DNA from: Ascidia mentula
Lineage: Eukaryota; Chordata; Ascidiacea; Phlebobranchia; Ascidiidae
DNA length: 64,000 bases
Assembly (NCBI GenBank): GCA_947561715.1
Contig: OX387198.1
Location: forward strand, 19,533,645 to 19,597,644
Direction: 5' to 3'
Part shown: positions 11,440 through 23,443 of the stretch, piece by piece
How positions within the stretch are numbered: the first letter of the stretch is position 1
How the letters are laid out: every line of letters begins with the position of its first letter
Program-made: the position numbers and the translations under genes
Notes under the pieces: generated by a model
Database searches by the model: none
What the model was told of the DNA's origin: nothing
The model's input: the letters and a program-made list of their open reading frames with translations, nothing else

Positions 11440-11547
11440 GTCTACGGCCATACCAGGTTGAAAGCACCCGATCTCGGCAGTTAACCAACCTCGGGCTTGG
11501 TTAGTACTTGGATGGGTGACCGCCTAGGAATACCAAGTGTTGTAGTC
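11440..11547 (+). pseudogene. 5S rRNA copy with 10-bp deletion in loop C/helix III
   Basis: CCCGATCTCG runs straight into GCAG: the normal gene has CGATCTCG twice, 10 bp apart, and here only one remains. The copy is 108 nt and also has G56C in the A box. Loss of loop C should prevent 5S folding and ribosomal protein binding, while the C box is intact, so transcription is still possible. Confidence 0.83.
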
Positions 11548-13824
11548 ATTTTTCTGTTTACCCAAAGTTATGCTTTGAATTGCGCATCAATGTCGTCAAA
11601 ACAGTCTAACAAACGTCTACGGCCATACCAGGTTGAAAGCACCCGATCTCGTTCGATCTCGGCAGTTAAGCAACCTCGGGCTTGGTTAGTACTTGGATGG
11701 GTGACCGCCTAGGAATACCAAGTGTTGTAGTCATTTTTCTGTTTACCCAAAGTATGCTTTGAATTGCCCATAAATGTCGTCAAAACAGTCTAACAAACAT
11801 CTACGGCCATACCAGGTTGAAAGCACCCGATCTCGTTCGATCTCGGAAGTTAAGCAACCTCGGGCTTGGTTAGTACTTGGATGGGTGACCGCCTAGGAAT
11901 ACCAAGTGTTGTAGTCATTTTTCTGTTTACCCAAAGTTATGCTTTGAATTGCGCATAAATGTCGTCAAAACAGTCTAACAAACGTCTACGGCCATACCAG
12001 GTTGAAAGCACCCGATCTCGTTCGATCTCGGCAGTTAAGCAACCTCGGGCTTGGTTAGTACTTGGATGGGTGACCGCCTAGGAATACCAAGTGTTGTAGT
12101 CATTTTTCTGTTTTCCCAAAGTATGCTTTGAATTGCGCATAAATGTCGTCAAAACAGACTAACAAACGTCTACGGCCATACCAGGTTGAAGGCACCCGAT
12201 CTCATTCGATCTCGGCAGTTAAGCAACCTCGGGCTTGGTTAGTACTTGGATGGGTGACCGCCTAGGAATACCAAGTGTTGTAGTCATTTTTCTGTTTATG
12301 CAAAGTATGCTTTGAATTGCGCATAAAGATCGTCATAACAGACTAACAAACGTCTACGGCCATACCAGGTTGAAAGTACCCGATCTCGTTCGACCTCGGC
12401 AGTTAAGCAACCTCGGGCTCGGTTAGTACTTGGATGGGTGACCGCCTAGGAATACCAAGTGTTGTATTCATTTTACTATTTGCACAAAGTATGCTTTGAA
12501 TTGCCTATAAATGTCGTCAAAACAGACTAACAAACGTCTACGGCCATACCAGGTTGAAAGCACCCGATCTCGTTCGATCTCGGCAGTTAAGCAACCTCGG
12601 GCTTGGTTAGTACTTGGATGGGTGACCGCCTAGGAATACCAAGTGTTGTAGTCAATTTTCTGTTTATACAAAGTATGCTTTGTATTGCGCATAAATATCG
12701 TCATAACAGACAAACAAACGTCTACGGCCATACCAGGTTGAAAGCACCCGATCTCGTTCGATCTCGGCAGTTAAGCAACCTAGGGCTTGGTGAGTACTTG
12801 GATGGGTGACCGCCTAGGAATACCAAGTGTTGTGGTCATTTTGCTATTTGCACAAAGTATGCTTTGAATTGCTCATAAATTTCGTCAAAACAGACTAACA
12901 AACGTCTACGGCCATACCAGGTTGAAAGCACCCGATCTCGTTCGATCTCGGCAGTTAAGCAACCTCGGGCTTGGTTAGTACTTGTATGGGTGACCGCCTA
13001 GGAATACCAAGTGTTGTAGTCATTTTTCTGTTTATACAAAGTATGCTTTGAATTGCGCATAAAGATCGTCATAACAAACAAACAAACGTCTACGGCCATA
13101 CCAGGTTGAAAGCACCCGATCTCGTTCGATCTCGGCAGTTAAGCAACCTAGGGATTGGTTAGTACTTGGGTGGGTGACCGCCTAGGAATACCAAGTGTTG
13201 TAGTCATTTTGCTATTTGCACAAAGTATGCTTTGAATTGCTCATAAATGTCGTCAAAACACACTAACAAACGTCTACGGCCATACCAGGTTGAAAGCACC
13301 CGATCTCGTTCGATCTCGGCAGTTAAGCAACCTCGGGCTTGGTTAGTACTTGGATGGGTGACCGCCTAGGAATACCAAGTGTTGTAGTCATTTTTCTGTT
13401 TATACAAAGTATGCTTTGAATTGCGCATCAAGATCGTCATAACAGACTAACAAACGTCTACGGCCATACCAGGTTGAAAGCACCCGATCTCGTTCGATCT
13501 CGGCAGTTAAGCAACCTCGGGCTTGGTTAGTACTTGGATGGGTGACCGCCTAGGAATACCAAGTGTTGTAGTCATTTTTCTGTTTACCCAAAGTTATGCT
13601 TTGAATTGCGCATAAATGTCGTCAAAAGAGTCTAACAAACGTCTACGGCCATACCAGGTTGAAAGCACCCGATCTTGTTCGATCTCGGCAGTTAAGCAAC
13701 CTCGGGCTTGGTTAGTACTTGGATGGGTGACCGCCTAGGAATACCAAGTGTTGTAGTCATTTTTCTGTTTACCCAAAGTATGCTTTGAATTGCGCATAAA
13801 TGTCGTCAAAACAGACTAACAAAC

Positions 13825-13941
13825 GTCTACGGCCATACCAGGTTGAAAGCACCGATCTCGTTCGATCTCGGCAGTTAAGCAACCTCGGGCTTGGTTAGTA
13901 CTTGGATGGGTGACCGCCTAGGTATACCAAGTGTTGTAGTC
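13825..13941 (+). pseudogene. 5S rRNA copy lacking one C at positions 28-30
   Basis: GCACCGATC replaces GCACCCGATC, so the copy is 117 nt; it also has GGTATACC for GGAATACC. One base lost at the foot of helix III may be tolerated, so this could be a functional variant. Copied at 20430; the same base is lost independently at 61727. Confidence 0.5.
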
Positions 13942-15847
13942 ATTTTTCTGTTTATGCAAAGTATGCTTTGAATTGCGCATAAATATCGTCATAACAGACT
14001 AACAAACGTCTACGGCCATACCAGGTTGAAAGCACCCGATCTTGTTCGATCTCGGCAGTTAAGCAACCTCGGGCTTGGTTAGTACTTGGATGGGTGACCG
14101 CCTAGCAATACCAAGTGTTGTATTCATTTTACTATTTGCACAAAGTATGCTTTGAATTGCCTATAAATGTCGTCAAAACAGACTAACAAACGTCTACGGC
14201 CATACCAGGTTGAAAGCACCCGATCTCGTTCGATCTCGGCAGTTAAGCAACCTCGGGCTTCGTTAGTACTTGGATGGGTGACCGCCTAGGAATACCAAGT
14301 GTTGTAGTCATTTTTCTGTTTATACAAAGTATGCTTTGAATTGCGCATAAAGATCGTCATAACAGACTAACAAACGTCTACGGCCATACCAGGTTGAAAG
14401 CACCCGATCTCGTTCGATCTCGGCAGTTAAGCAACCTAGGGCTTGGTGAGTACTTGGATGGGTGACCGCCTAGGAATACCAAGTGTTGTGGTCATTTTGC
14501 TATTTGCACAAAGTATGCTTTGAATTGCTCATAAATTTCGTCAAAACAGATTAACAAACGTCTACGGCCATACCAGGTTGAAAGCACCCGATCTCGTTCG
14601 ATCTCGGCAGTTAAGCAACCTCGGGCTTGGTTAGTACTTGGATGGGTGACCGCCTAGGAATACGAAGTGTTGTAGTCATTTTTCTGTTTATACAAAGTAT
14701 GCTTTGAATTGCGCATAAAGATCGTCATAACAAACAAACAAACGTCTACGGCCATACCAGGTTGAAAGCACCCGATCTCGTTCGACCTCGGCAGTTAAGC
14801 AACCTCGGGCTCGGTTAGTACTTGGATGGGTGACCGCCTAGCAATACCAAGTGTTGTATTCATTTTACTATTTGCACAAAGTATGCTTTGAATTGCCTAT
14901 AAATGTCGTCAAAACAGACTAACAAACGTCTACGGCCATACCAGGTTGAAAGCACCCGATCTCGTTCGATCTCGGCAGTTAAGCAACCTCGGGCTTGGTT
15001 AGTACTTGGATGGGTGACCGCCTAGGAATACCAAGTGTTGTAGTCAATTTTCTGTTTATACAAAGTATGCTTTGAATTGCGCATAAATATCGTCATAACA
15101 GACAAACAAACGTCTACGGCCATACCAGGTTGAAAGCACCCGATCTCGTTCGATCTCGGCAGTTAAGCAACCTAGGGCTTGGTGAGTACTTGGATGGGTG
15201 ACCGCCTAGGAATACCAAGTGTTGTGGTCATTTTGCTATTTGCACAAAGTATGCTTTGAATTGCTCATAAATTTCGTCAAAACAGACTAACAAACGTCTA
15301 CGGCCATACCAGGTTGAAAGCACCCGATCTCGTTCGATCTCGGCAGTTAAGCAACCTCGGGCTTGGTTAGTACTTGGATGGGTGACCGCCTAGGAATACC
15401 AAGTGTTGTAGTCATTTTTCTGTTTATACAAAGTATGCTTTGAATTGCGCATAAAGATCGTCATAACAAACAAACAAACGTCTACGGCCATACCAGGTTG
15501 AAAGCACCCGATCTCGTTCGATCTCGGCAGTTAAGCAACCTAGGGATTGGTTAGTACTTGGGTGGGTGACCGCCTAGGAATACCAAGTGTTGTAGTCATT
15601 TTGCTATTTGCACAAAGTATGCTTTGAATTGCTCATAAATGTCGTCAAAACACACTAACAAACGTCTACGGCCATACCAGGTTGAAAGCACCCGATCTCG
15701 TTCGATCTCGGCAGTTAAGCAACCTCGGGCTTGGTTAGTACTTGGATGGGTGACCGCCTAGGAATACCAAGTGTTGTAGTCATTTTTCTGTTTACCCAAA
15801 GTATGCTTTGAATTGCGCATAAATGTCGTCAAAACAGACTAACAAAC

Positions 15848-16149
15848 GTCTACGGCCATACCAGGTTATAAGCACCCGATCTCGTTCGATCTCGGCAGTT
15901 AAGCAACCTCGGGCTTGGTTAGTACTTGTATGGGTGACCGCCTAGGAATACCAAGTGTTGTAGTCATTTTTCTGTTTATACAAAGTATGCTTTGAATTGC
16001 GCATAAAGATCGTCATAACAAACAAACAAACGTCTACGGCCATACCAGGTTGAAAGCACCCGATCTCGTTCGATCTCGGCAGTTAAGCAACCTAGGGATT
16101 GGTTAGTACTTGGGTGGGTGACCGCCTAGGAATACCAAGTGTTGTAGTC
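15848..16149 (+). rRNA. 5S rRNA genes 87-88, between the two 34-gene copies
   Basis: Gene starts: 15848, 16032. 15848 has G21A, A22T and G82T, exactly like 7770. 16032 has the C63A, C67A, A83G triple, like 7954. The pair thus resembles the 7770-7954 junction and is the only part of the 6605-bp period not shared by the second copy. Confidence 0.92.
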
Positions 16150-17871
16150 ATTTTGCTATTTGCACAAAGTATGCTTTGAATTGCGCATAAAGATCATCAT
16201 AACAGACTAACAAACGTCTACGGCCATACCAGGTTGAAAGCACCCGATCTCGTTCGATCTCGGCAGTTAAGCAACCTCGGGCTTGGTTAGTACTTGGATG
16301 GGTGACCGCCTAGGAATACCAAGTGTTGTAGTCATTTTTCTGTTTATGCAAAGTATGCTTTGAATTGCGCATAAAGATCGTCATAACAGACTAACACACG
16401 TCTAAGGCCATACCAGGTTGAAAGCACCCGATCTCGTTCGATCTCGGCAGTTAAGCAACCTCGGGCTTGGTTAGTACTTGGATGGGTGACCGCCTAGCAA
16501 TACCAAGTGTTGTATTCATTTTACTATTTGCACAAAGTATGCTTTGAATTGCCTATAAATGTCGTCAAAACAGACTAACAAACGTCTACGGCCATACCAG
16601 GTTGAAAGCACCCGATCTCGTTCGATCTCGGCAGTTAAGCAACCTAGGGCTTGGTGAGTACTTGGATGGGTGACCGCCTAGGAATACCAAGTGTTGTGGT
16701 CATTTTGCTATTTGCACAAAGTATGCTTTGAATTGCCCATAAATGTCGTCAAAACAGTCTAACAAACGTCTACGGCCATACCAGGTTGAAGGCATCCGAT
16801 CTCATTCGATCTCGGCAGTTAAGCAACCTCGGGCTTGGATAGTACTTGGATGGGTGACCGCCTAGGAATACCAAGTGTTGTAGTCATTTTTCTGTTTACC
16901 CAAAGTATGCTTTGAATTGCGCGTAAATGTCGTCAAAACAGACTAACAAACTTCAAGGGCCATACCAGGTTAAAAGCACCCGATCTCGTTCGATCTCGGC
17001 AGTTAAGCAACCTCGGGCTTGGTTAGTACTTGGATGGGTGACCGCCTAGGAATACCAAGTGTTGTAGTCATTTTTCTGTTTACCCAAAGTATGCTTTGAA
17101 TTGCGCATAAATGTCGTCAAAACAGACTAACAAACGTCTACGGCCATACCAGGTTGAAAGCACCCGATCTCGTTCGATCTCGGCAGTTAAGCAACCTCGG
17201 GCTTGGTTAGTACTTGGATGGGTGACCGCCTAGGAATACCAAGTGTTGTATTCATTGTACTATTTGCACAAAGTATGCTTTGAATTGCCCATAAATGTCG
17301 TCAAAACAGACTAACAAACGTCTACGGCCATACCAGGTTGAAAGCTCCCGATCTCGTTCGATCTCGGCAGTTAAGCAACCTCGGGCTTGGTTAGTACTTG
17401 GATGGGTGACCGCCTAGGAATACCAAGTGTTGTAGTCATTTTTCTGTTTATACAAAGTATGCTTTGAATTGCGCATAAAGTTCGTCATAACAGACTAACA
17501 AACGTCTACGGCCATACCAGGTTGAAAGCACCCGATCTCGTTCGATCTCGGCAGTTAAGCAACCTCGGGCTTGGTTAGTACTTGGATGGGTGACCGCCTA
17601 GGAATACCAAGTGTTGTATTCATTTTACTATTTGCACAAAGTATGCTTTGAATTGCCCATAAATGTCGTCAAAACAGACTAACAAACGTCTACGGCCATA
17701 CCAGGTTGAAAACACCCGATCTCGTTCGGTCTCGGCAGTTAAGCAACCTCGGGCTTGGTTAGTACTTGGATGGGTGACCGCCTAGGAATACCAAGTGTTG
17801 TAGTCATTTTTCTGTTTACCCAAAATATGCTTTGAATTGAGCATAAATGTCGTCAAAACAGTCTAACAAAC

Positions 17872-17978
17872 GTCTACGGCCATACCAGGTTGAAAGCACC
17901 CGATCTCGTTCGATCTCGGCAGTTAAGCAACCTCGGGCTTGGTTGGGTGACCGCCTAGGAATACCAAGTGTTGTAGTC
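17872..17978 (+). pseudogene. 5S rRNA copy with 11-bp internal deletion
   Basis: Second-copy counterpart of the pseudogene at 11267, with the same junction and flanks, including the AAAATATGC spacer variant upstream. It arose by block duplication, not by a new deletion. Confidence 0.85.
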
Positions 17979-18044
17979 ATTTTTCTGTTTACCCAAAGTA
18001 TGCTTTGAATTGGGCATAAATGTCGTCAAAACAGTCTAACAAAC

Positions 18045-18152
18045 GTCTACGGCCATACCAGGTTGAAAGCACCCGATCTCGGCAGTTAACCAACCTCGGG
18101 CTTGGTTAGTACTTGGATGGGTGACCGCCTAGGAATACCAAGTGTTGTAGTC
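18045..18152 (+). pseudogene. 5S rRNA copy with 10-bp deletion in loop C/helix III
   Basis: Second-copy counterpart of 11440, keeping one CGATCTCG of the normal two and the G56C change. The spacer before it has GGGCATAAATG. Confidence 0.83.
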
Positions 18153-20429
18153 ATTTTTCTGTTTACCCAAAGTTATGCTTTGAATTGCGCATCAATGTCG
18201 TCAAAACAGTCTAACAAACGTCTACGGCCATACCAGGTTGAAAGCACCCGATCTCGTTCGATCTCGGCAGTTAAGCAACCTCGGGCTTGGTTAGTACTTG
18301 GATGGGTGACCGCCTAGGAATACCAAGTGTTGTAGTCATTTTTCTGTTTACCCAAAGTATGCTTTGAATTGCCCATAAATGTCGTCAAAACAGTCTAACA
18401 AACATCTACGGCCATACCAGGTTGAAAGCACCCGATCTCGTTCGATCTCGGAAGTTAAGCAACCTCGGGCTTGGTTAGTACTTGGATGGGTGACCGCCTA
18501 GGAATACCAAGTGTTGTAGTCATTTTTCTGTTTACCCAAAGTTATGCTTTGAATTGCGCATAAATGTCGTCAAAACAGTCTAACAAACGTCTACGGCCAT
18601 ACCAGGTTGAAAGCACCCGATCTCGTTCGATCTCGGCAGTTAAGCAACCTCGGGCTTGGTTAGTACTTGGATGGGTGACCGCCTAGGAATACCAAGTGTT
18701 GTAGTCATTTTTCTGTTTTCCCAAAGTATGCTTTGAATTGCGCATAAATGTCGTCAAAACAGACTAACAAACGTCTACGGCCATACCAGGTTGAAGGCAC
18801 CCGATCTCATTCGATCTCGGCAGTTAAGCAACCTCGGGCTTGGTTAGTACTTGGATGGGTGACCGCCTAGGAATACCAAGTGTTGTAGTCATTTTTCTGT
18901 TTATGCAAAGTATGCTTTGAATTGCGCATAAAGATCGTCATAACAGACTAACAAACGTCTACGGCCATACCAGGTTGAAAGTACCCGATCTCGTTCGACC
19001 TCGGCAGTTAAGCAACCTCGGGCTCGGTTAGTACTTGGATGGGTGACCGCCTAGGAATACCAAGTGTTGTATTCATTTTACTATTTGCACAAAGTATGCT
19101 TTGAATTGCCTATAAATGTCGTCAAAACAGACTAACAAACGTCTACGGCCATACCAGGTTGAAAGCACCCGATCTCGTTCGATCTCGGCAGTTAAGCAAC
19201 CTCGGGCTTGGTTAGTACTTGGATGGGTGACCGCCTAGGAATACCAAGTGTTGTAGTCAATTTTCTGTTTATACAAAGTATGCTTTGTATTGCGCATAAA
19301 TATCGTCATAACAGACAAACAAACGTCTACGGCCATACCAGGTTGAAAGCACCCGATCTCGTTCGATCTCGGCAGTTAAGCAACCTAGGGCTTGGTGAGT
19401 ACTTGGATGGGTGACCGCCTAGGAATACCAAGTGTTGTGGTCATTTTGCTATTTGCACAAAGTATGCTTTGAATTGCTCATAAATTTCGTCAAAACAGAC
19501 TAACAAACGTCTACGGCCATACCAGGTTGAAAGCACCCGATCTCGTTCGATCTCGGCAGTTAAGCAACCTCGGGCTTGGTTAGTACTTGTATGGGTGACC
19601 GCCTAGGAATACCAAGTGTTGTAGTCATTTTTCTGTTTATACAAAGTATGCTTTGAATTGCGCATAAAGATCGTCATAACAAACAAACAAACGTCTACGG
19701 CCATACCAGGTTGAAAGCACCCGATCTCGTTCGATCTCGGCAGTTAAGCAACCTAGGGATTGGTTAGTACTTGGGTGGGTGACCGCCTAGGAATACCAAG
19801 TGTTGTAGTCATTTTGCTATTTGCACAAAGTATGCTTTGAATTGCTCATAAATGTCGTCAAAACACACTAACAAACGTCTACGGCCATACCAGGTTGAAA
19901 GCACCCGATCTCGTTCGATCTCGGCAGTTAAGCAACCTCGGGCTTGGTTAGTACTTGGATGGGTGACCGCCTAGGAATACCAAGTGTTGTAGTCATTTTT
20001 CTGTTTATACAAAGTATGCTTTGAATTGCGCATCAAGATCGTCATAACAGACTAACAAACGTCTACGGCCATACCAGGTTGAAAGCACCCGATCTCGTTC
20101 GATCTCGGCAGTTAAGCAACCTCGGGCTTGGTTAGTACTTGGATGGGTGACCGCCTAGGAATACCAAGTGTTGTAGTCATTTTTCTGTTTACCCAAAGTT
20201 ATGCTTTGAATTGCGCATAAATGTCGTCAAAAGAGTCTAACAAACGTCTACGGCCATACCAGGTTGAAAGCACCCGATCTTGTTCGATCTCGGCAGTTAA
20301 GCAACCTCGGGCTTGGTTAGTACTTGGATGGGTGACCGCCTAGGAATACCAAGTGTTGTAGTCATTTTTCTGTTTACCCAAAGTATGCTTTGAATTGCGC
20401 ATAAATGTCGTCAAAACAGACTAACAAAC

Positions 20430-20546
20430 GTCTACGGCCATACCAGGTTGAAAGCACCGATCTCGTTCGATCTCGGCAGTTAAGCAACCTCGGGCTTGGT
20501 TAGTACTTGGATGGGTGACCGCCTAGGTATACCAAGTGTTGTAGTC
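20430..20546 (+). pseudogene. 5S rRNA copy lacking one C at positions 28-30
   Basis: Second-copy counterpart of 13825, including the GGTATACC change. The single lost base might be tolerated, so the pseudogene label is tentative. Confidence 0.5.
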
Positions 20547-22452
20547 ATTTTTCTGTTTATGCAAAGTATGCTTTGAATTGCGCATAAATATCGTCATAAC
20601 AGACTAACAAACGTCTACGGCCATACCAGGTTGAAAGCACCCGATCTTGTTCGATCTCGGCAGTTAAGCAACCTCGGGCTTGGTTAGTACTTGGATGGGT
20701 GACCGCCTAGCAATACCAAGTGTTGTATTCATTTTACTATTTGCACAAAGTATGCTTTGAATTGCCTATAAATGTCGTCAAAACAGACTAACAAACGTCT
20801 ACGGCCATACCAGGTTGAAAGCACCCGATCTCGTTCGATCTCGGCAGTTAAGCAACCTCGGGCTTCGTTAGTACTTGGATGGGTGACCGCCTAGGAATAC
20901 CAAGTGTTGTAGTCATTTTTCTGTTTATACAAAGTATGCTTTGAATTGCGCATAAAGATCGTCATAACAGACTAACAAACGTCTACGGCCATACCAGGTT
21001 GAAAGCACCCGATCTCGTTCGATCTCGGCAGTTAAGCAACCTAGGGCTTGGTGAGTACTTGGATGGGTGACCGCCTAGGAATACCAAGTGTTGTGGTCAT
21101 TTTGCTATTTGCACAAAGTATGCTTTGAATTGCTCATAAATTTCGTCAAAACAGATTAACAAACGTCTACGGCCATACCAGGTTGAAAGCACCCGATCTC
21201 GTTCGATCTCGGCAGTTAAGCAACCTCGGGCTTGGTTAGTACTTGGATGGGTGACCGCCTAGGAATACGAAGTGTTGTAGTCATTTTTCTGTTTATACAA
21301 AGTATGCTTTGAATTGCGCATAAAGATCGTCATAACAAACAAACAAACGTCTACGGCCATACCAGGTTGAAAGCACCCGATCTCGTTCGACCTCGGCAGT
21401 TAAGCAACCTCGGGCTCGGTTAGTACTTGGATGGGTGACCGCCTAGCAATACCAAGTGTTGTATTCATTTTACTATTTGCACAAAGTATGCTTTGAATTG
21501 CCTATAAATGTCGTCAAAACAGACTAACAAACGTCTACGGCCATACCAGGTTGAAAGCACCCGATCTCGTTCGATCTCGGCAGTTAAGCAACCTCGGGCT
21601 TGGTTAGTACATGGATGGGTGACCGCCTAGGAATACCAAGTGTTGTAGTCAATTTTCTGTTTATACAAAGTATGCTTTGAATTGCGCATAAATATCGTCA
21701 TAACAGACAAACAAACGTCTACGGCCATACCAGGTTGAAAGCACCCGATCTCGTTCGATCTCGGCAGTTAAGCAACCTAGGGCTTGGTGAGTACTTGGAT
21801 GGGTGACCGCCTAGGAATACCAAGTGTTGTGGTCATTTTGCTATTTGCACAAAGTATGCTTTGAATTGCTCATAAATTTCGTCAAAACAGACTAACAAAC
21901 GTCTACGGCCATACCAGGTTGAAAGCACCCGATCTCGTTCGATCTCGGCAGTTAAGCAACCTCGGGCTTGGTTAGTACTTGGATGGGTGACCGCCTAGGA
22001 ATACCAAGTGTTGTAGTCATTTTTCTGTTTATACAAAGTATGCTTTGAATTGCGCATAAAGATCGTCATAACAAACAAACAAACGTCTACGGCCATACCA
22101 GGTTGAAAGCACCCGATCTCGTTCGATCTCGGCAGTTAAGCAACCTAGGGATTGGTTAGTACTTGGGTGGGTGACCGCCTAGGAATACCAAGTGTTGTAG
22201 TCATTTTGCTATTTGCACAAAGTATGCTTTGAATTGCTCATAAATGTCGTCAAAACACACTAACAAACGTCTACGGCCATACCAGGTTGAAAGCACCCGA
22301 TCTCGTTCGATCTCGGCAGTTAAGCAACCTCGGGCTTGGTTAGTACTTGGATGGGTGACCGCCTAGGAATACCAAGTGTTGTAGTCATTTTTCTGTTTAT
22401 ACAAAGTATGCTTTGAATTGCGCATCAAGATCGTCATAACAGACTAACAAAC

Positions 22453-23307
22453 GTCTACGGCCATACCAGGTTGAAAGCACCCGATCTCGTTCGATCTCGG
22501 CAGTTAAGCAACCTCGGGCTTGGTTAGTACTTGGATGGGTGACCGCCTAGGAATACCAAGTGTTGTAGTCATTTTTCTGTTTACCCAAAGTTATGCTTTG
22601 AATTGCGCATAAATGTCGTCAAAACAGACTAACAAACGTCTACGGCCATACCAGGTTGAAAGCACCCGATCTCGTTCGATCTCGGCAGTTAAGCAACCTC
22701 GGGCTTGGTTAGTACTTGGATGGGTGACCGCCTAGGAATACCAAGTGTTGTAGTCATTTTTCTGTTTACCCAAAGTATGCTTTGAATTGCGCATAAATGT
22801 CGTCAAAACAGACTAACAAACGTCTACGGCCATACCAGGTTGAAAGCACCCGATCTCGTTCGATCTCGGCAGTTAAGCAACCTCGGGCTTGGTTAGTACT
22901 TGGATGGGTGACCGCCTAGGAATACCAAGTGTTGTAGTCATTTTTCTGTTTATGCAAAGTATGCTTTGAATTGCGCATAAAGATCGTCATAACAGACTAA
23001 CACACGTCTAAGGCCATACCAGGTTGAAAGCACCCGATCTCGTTCGATCTCGGCAGTTAAGCAACCTCGGGCTTGGTTAGTACTTGGATGGGTGACCGCC
23101 TAGGAATACCAAGAGTTGTAGTCATTTTTCTGTTTATACAAAGTATGCTTTGAATTGCGCATAAAGATCGTCATAACAAACAAACAAACGTCTACGGCCA
23201 TACCAGGTTGAAAGCACCCGATCTCGTTCGATCTCGGCAGTTAAGCAACCTAGGGCTTGGTTAGTACTTGGATGGGTGACCGCCTAGGAATACCAAGTGT
23301 TGTAGTC
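22453..23307 (+). rRNA. 5S rRNA genes 123-127
   Basis: Gene starts: 22453, 22638, 22822, 23006, 23190. 23006 has C6A and ends AGAGTTGTAGTC (T109 changed). 23190 has C63A and is followed by a family C spacer that breaks off at 23365, at the gene-less unit. Confidence 0.92.
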
Positions 23308-23365
23308 ATTTTGCTATTTGCACAAAGTATGCTTTGAATTGCTCATAAATGTCGTCAAAACACAC

Positions 23366-23377
23366 AGTGTTGTGGTC
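23366..23377 (+). pseudogene. 12-nt 3' remnant of a deleted 5S gene
   Basis: The spacer after gene 23190 breaks off at CACAC and continues with AGTGTTGTGGTC, the last 12 nt of a GTGGTC-type gene, followed by a complete family C spacer up to gene 23444. Gene-to-gene spacing is 254 bp rather than 368, so about 114 bp of one unit is lost (or 114 plus whole units). I see no clear microhomology at the joint. Confidence 0.85.
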
Positions 23378-23443
23378 ATTTTGCTATTTGCACAAAGTAT
23401 GCTTTGAATTGCTCATAAATTTCGTCAAAACAGACCAACAAAC

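Larger units (their letters stand above)
9611..15781 (+). rRNA. 5S rRNA genes 53-86: first copy of 34-gene block
   Basis: Gene starts: 9611, 9795, 9979, 10163, 10347, 10531, 10715, 10899, 11083, 11267, 11440, 11615, 11799, 11984, 12168, 12352, 12536, 12720, 12904, 13088, 13272, 13456, 13641, 13825, 14008, 14192, 14376, 14560, 14744, 14928, 15112, 15296, 15480, 15664. 11267, 11440 and 13825 are broken and listed separately. 10347 has the TTCAAGGG 5' end. 11799 starts with A for G1. 13088 and 15480 have the C63A, C67A, A83G triple. 9795, 14008 and 14744 have G99C with GTATTC. Every start recurs 6605 bp downstream. Confidence 0.93.
16216..22386 (+). rRNA. 5S rRNA genes 89-122: second copy of 34-gene block
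   Basis: Gene starts: 16216, 16400, 16584, 16768, 16952, 17136, 17320, 17504, 17688, 17872, 18045, 18220, 18404, 18589, 18773, 18957, 19141, 19325, 19509, 19693, 19877, 20061, 20246, 20430, 20613, 20797, 20981, 21165, 21349, 21533, 21717, 21901, 22085, 22269. Each start equals one in the first block plus 6605. I noticed only three base differences between the copies: C28T in 16768, TTGTAC for TTTTAC in the spacer near 17255, and ACATGG for ACTTGG in 21533. Confidence 0.93.
9598..22395 (+). repeat. 34-gene direct duplication, offset 6605 bp
   Basis: About 9598-15790 matches 16203-22395. All 34 gene starts keep exactly the same spacing, including the 11-, 10- and 1-bp deletions and every extra-T spacer. 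Three base differences were noticed. The boundaries lie where CATAAATGTCG changes to CATAAAGATCATC (left) and ACCC to TATAC (right). Confidence 0.9.
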
